Assembly (NCBI RefSeq): GCF_006443685.1
Contig: NZ_VFYP01000001.1
Location: 992,001 to 1,056,000, forward strand
DNA: 64,000 nucleotides
Direction of reading: 5' to 3'
DNA from: Rhizobium glycinendophyticum
GTDB lineage: Bacteria > Pseudomonadota > Alphaproteobacteria > Rhizobiales > Rhizobiaceae
Part shown: positions 62,907 through 64,000 of the stretch, in pieces
Numbering within the stretch: position 1 is the first letter of the stretch
How the letters are laid out: each line of letters begins with the position of its first letter
Translations under genes and position numbers: made by a program
The notes under the pieces: generated by a model
Databases searched by the model: none
What the model was told of the DNA's origin: nothing
Seen by the model: only the letters and a program-made list of their open reading frames with translations

Positions 62907-64000
62907 TCAGCCCGCCGAATTGATCTGCCGCGCCACCACATCATGGTTCAGCCACAGCACCGGGGCGGACGGGTTCGCTACTTCGCCAAAAATCAGCGCG
63001 CCGGTCGCCTCGACCACGAGCACGCTCAGATAGTCCGAGATCAGTGCCTTTGCATCCTTGTGCATCTGGGCGATTTCGGTGGAGGTACCGATGGTGATGT
63101 CCGACTGGCCCTGGCTGTTGGGCATCGGCCACTTGTTGAAGTCGTAGAACGGCTCCATGACGGTGCTCACCTGGAAGTCGGCGATCTTCTGCAGAACGTC
63201 GTCGATAGTCGCACCCTCGACCAGAAGCGCCTGGCAATCGGCCCAGATCTTCTCGGCCCGCGCGCCGCCGTTTTCCTTCTTCAGCGCCTTCAAGAGCGGC
63301 AGAAGCGGCAGTTCGATGCCGGCAAAGACGTCGGACGAATTGGTGCGGATCTCCGGGCAGTTGAACACGGTCGCCTTGATGCCCGATGCAAAAGCCTCCT
63401 CGGCAATCGCCTCGAGCTTCATCTTGGCATAGCCCTGGGTATAGTTCGTATAGGTCTGCCAGCGATATTCGTCGCCGATCAGGATGCCCGTGCCGTGATA
63501 GCCATAGGCCGAGTAACGCACCTGGCCGCCGCTCTTTTCGATGCGGGCACGGATGGCGGCACTGCCTTCGATCAGGTGGCGGAAGGTATTGGCCGAGACT
63601 TCGTCGAAATTCTGTAGGATCAGCTTGCCGAGATCGCTTTCGAGCAGAACCTGCGAGGACATGTGACGCGCGCCACGACCCTTGTAGATGCGGTTGGCGA
63701 TCACGAGGAAAACCTTCGCCTTCGGGATGCCGCCGGCCATGGTGTGGGCGAAATGCACGTTTTTTCCGTCGGCAATCATGCCCTCAAGCTCGGCCATGAT
63801 CTTGGCAACGGCATCCTGAAAACGCTTCACGCCGATCTGGCGGCACTTTTCGATATGGGCCCAGTCGAGCTTTTCGGTTTCCCAGTTTTCCAGCGTCAGC
63901 GCGCCGAGCAGGTCGGTCGGCGTCGGCTCGCCCTCAGCTGAGTCGAGGTCAAAGCCGGCCATGGCCGGTACATTGATGATCCGGCCGCCGAGATTGGCTT
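62907..64000 (-). CDS. Enoyl-ACP reductase FabMG-like protein (5' end beyond window)
   Basis: The frame runs from the stop at 62907 through an internal ATG at 63962 to the window edge without interruption (upstream residues ANLGGRIINVPA read as protein), so the gene is truncated here and at least 364 residues are visible. SDR-like features are YTNYTQGYAKMKLEAIAEEA (Tyr-x-x-x-Lys type) and FNCPEIRTNSS; the N-terminal nucleotide-binding glycine motif would be outside the window. The resemblance is to the FabMG group of enoyl-ACP reductases, recalled from annotation of rhizobial genomes rather than proven by a motif. It would reduce enoyl-ACP in fatty-acid synthesis. Confidence 0.55.
   Translation of the reverse strand, partial: ANLGGRIINVPAMAGFDLDSAEGEPTPTDLLGALTLENWETEKLDWAHIEKCRQIGVKRFQDAVAKIMAELEGMIADGKNVHFAHTMAGGIPKAKVFLVIANRIYKGRGARHMSSQVLLESDLGKLILQNFDEVSANTFRHLIEGSAAIRARIEKSGGQVRYSAYGYHGTGILIGDEYRWQTYTNYTQGYAKMKLEAIAEEAFASGIKATVFNCPEIRTNSSDVFAGIELPLLPLLKALKKENGGARAEKIWADCQALLVEGATIDDVLQKIADFQVSTVMEPFYDFNKWPMPNSQGQSDITIGTSTEIAQMHKDAKALISDYLSVLVVEATGALIFGEVANPSAPVLWLNHDVVARQINSAG

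Overview
The window reads as the chromosome of an alphaproteobacterium of the order Rhizobiales, most likely family Rhizobiaceae. The reasons are the GC-rich codon use, an aa3 cytochrome oxidase cluster followed by surf1, ispH, thrB and rnhA, a CcrM-type GANTC methylase near mutY/dciA/dsbA/smc, an IalB protein, and intergenic palindromic repeats of the type known from rhizobia. No rRNA, tRNA, CRISPR array, phage or transposase gene was seen.

Layout. 1-3.2 kb: polysaccharide deacetylase, then an MFS exporter divergent from soxR across a near-consensus SoxR box. 3.4-8 kb: a SPOR-tailed penicillin-binding protein, an RHH/ParE toxin-antitoxin pair, a VOC protein, tldD and ialB. 8.2-16.4 kb: coxB-coxA-ctaB-coxF-ctaG-coxC behind a TTGAT-N4-ATCAA anaerobox, then DUF983, surf1, DUF1304 and ispH. 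16.4-21 kb: a PAS-GGDEF-EAL protein, thrB-rnhA, a convergent toxin/antitoxin pair and a Dabb protein. 21-24 kb: a zinc-type ABC importer led by an unlisted 40-residue membrane ORF under a Zur-like box. 24-37 kb: peroxiredoxin, DsbD-N-like protein, AlgH, LysE, a 7TM GGDEF-EAL protein, GNAT, M16 peptidase, thrC, a lipoprotein, a lipid kinase, a HAD phosphatase and a TetR/SMR pair. 37-45 kb: ArsR with paired operators facing a NIPSNAP/ABM pair, DUF1284, YjbR, ccrM, a candidate sRNA, HAD, mutY and dciA.

45-56.5 kb is the most unusual part. In Rhizobiaceae mutY-dciA-dsbA-smc normally lie together. Here about 11.4 kb separates dciA from dsbA. The block carries two tandem SulP transporters, each with STAS and cyclic-nucleotide-binding domains. 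Converging on them is a tight three-gene unit: a Slam-like TPR/beta-barrel outer-membrane protein, a secreted FecR-domain protein with a TbpB-like C-terminal barrel, and a CHASE2 class III adenylate cyclase. Both transcription units have the same 13-bp palindrome (core CTGC-N3-GCAG, the PhaR recognition form) upstream. The working hypothesis is an envelope-sensing cAMP module: an exported FecR protein informs a CHASE2 cyclase, and the cAMP gates the SulP transporters.

56.5-64 kb: dsbA, smc, an Ivy-like periplasmic protein coupled to smc, an MFS transporter, a repeat pair and a FabMG-like gene cut by the window edge.
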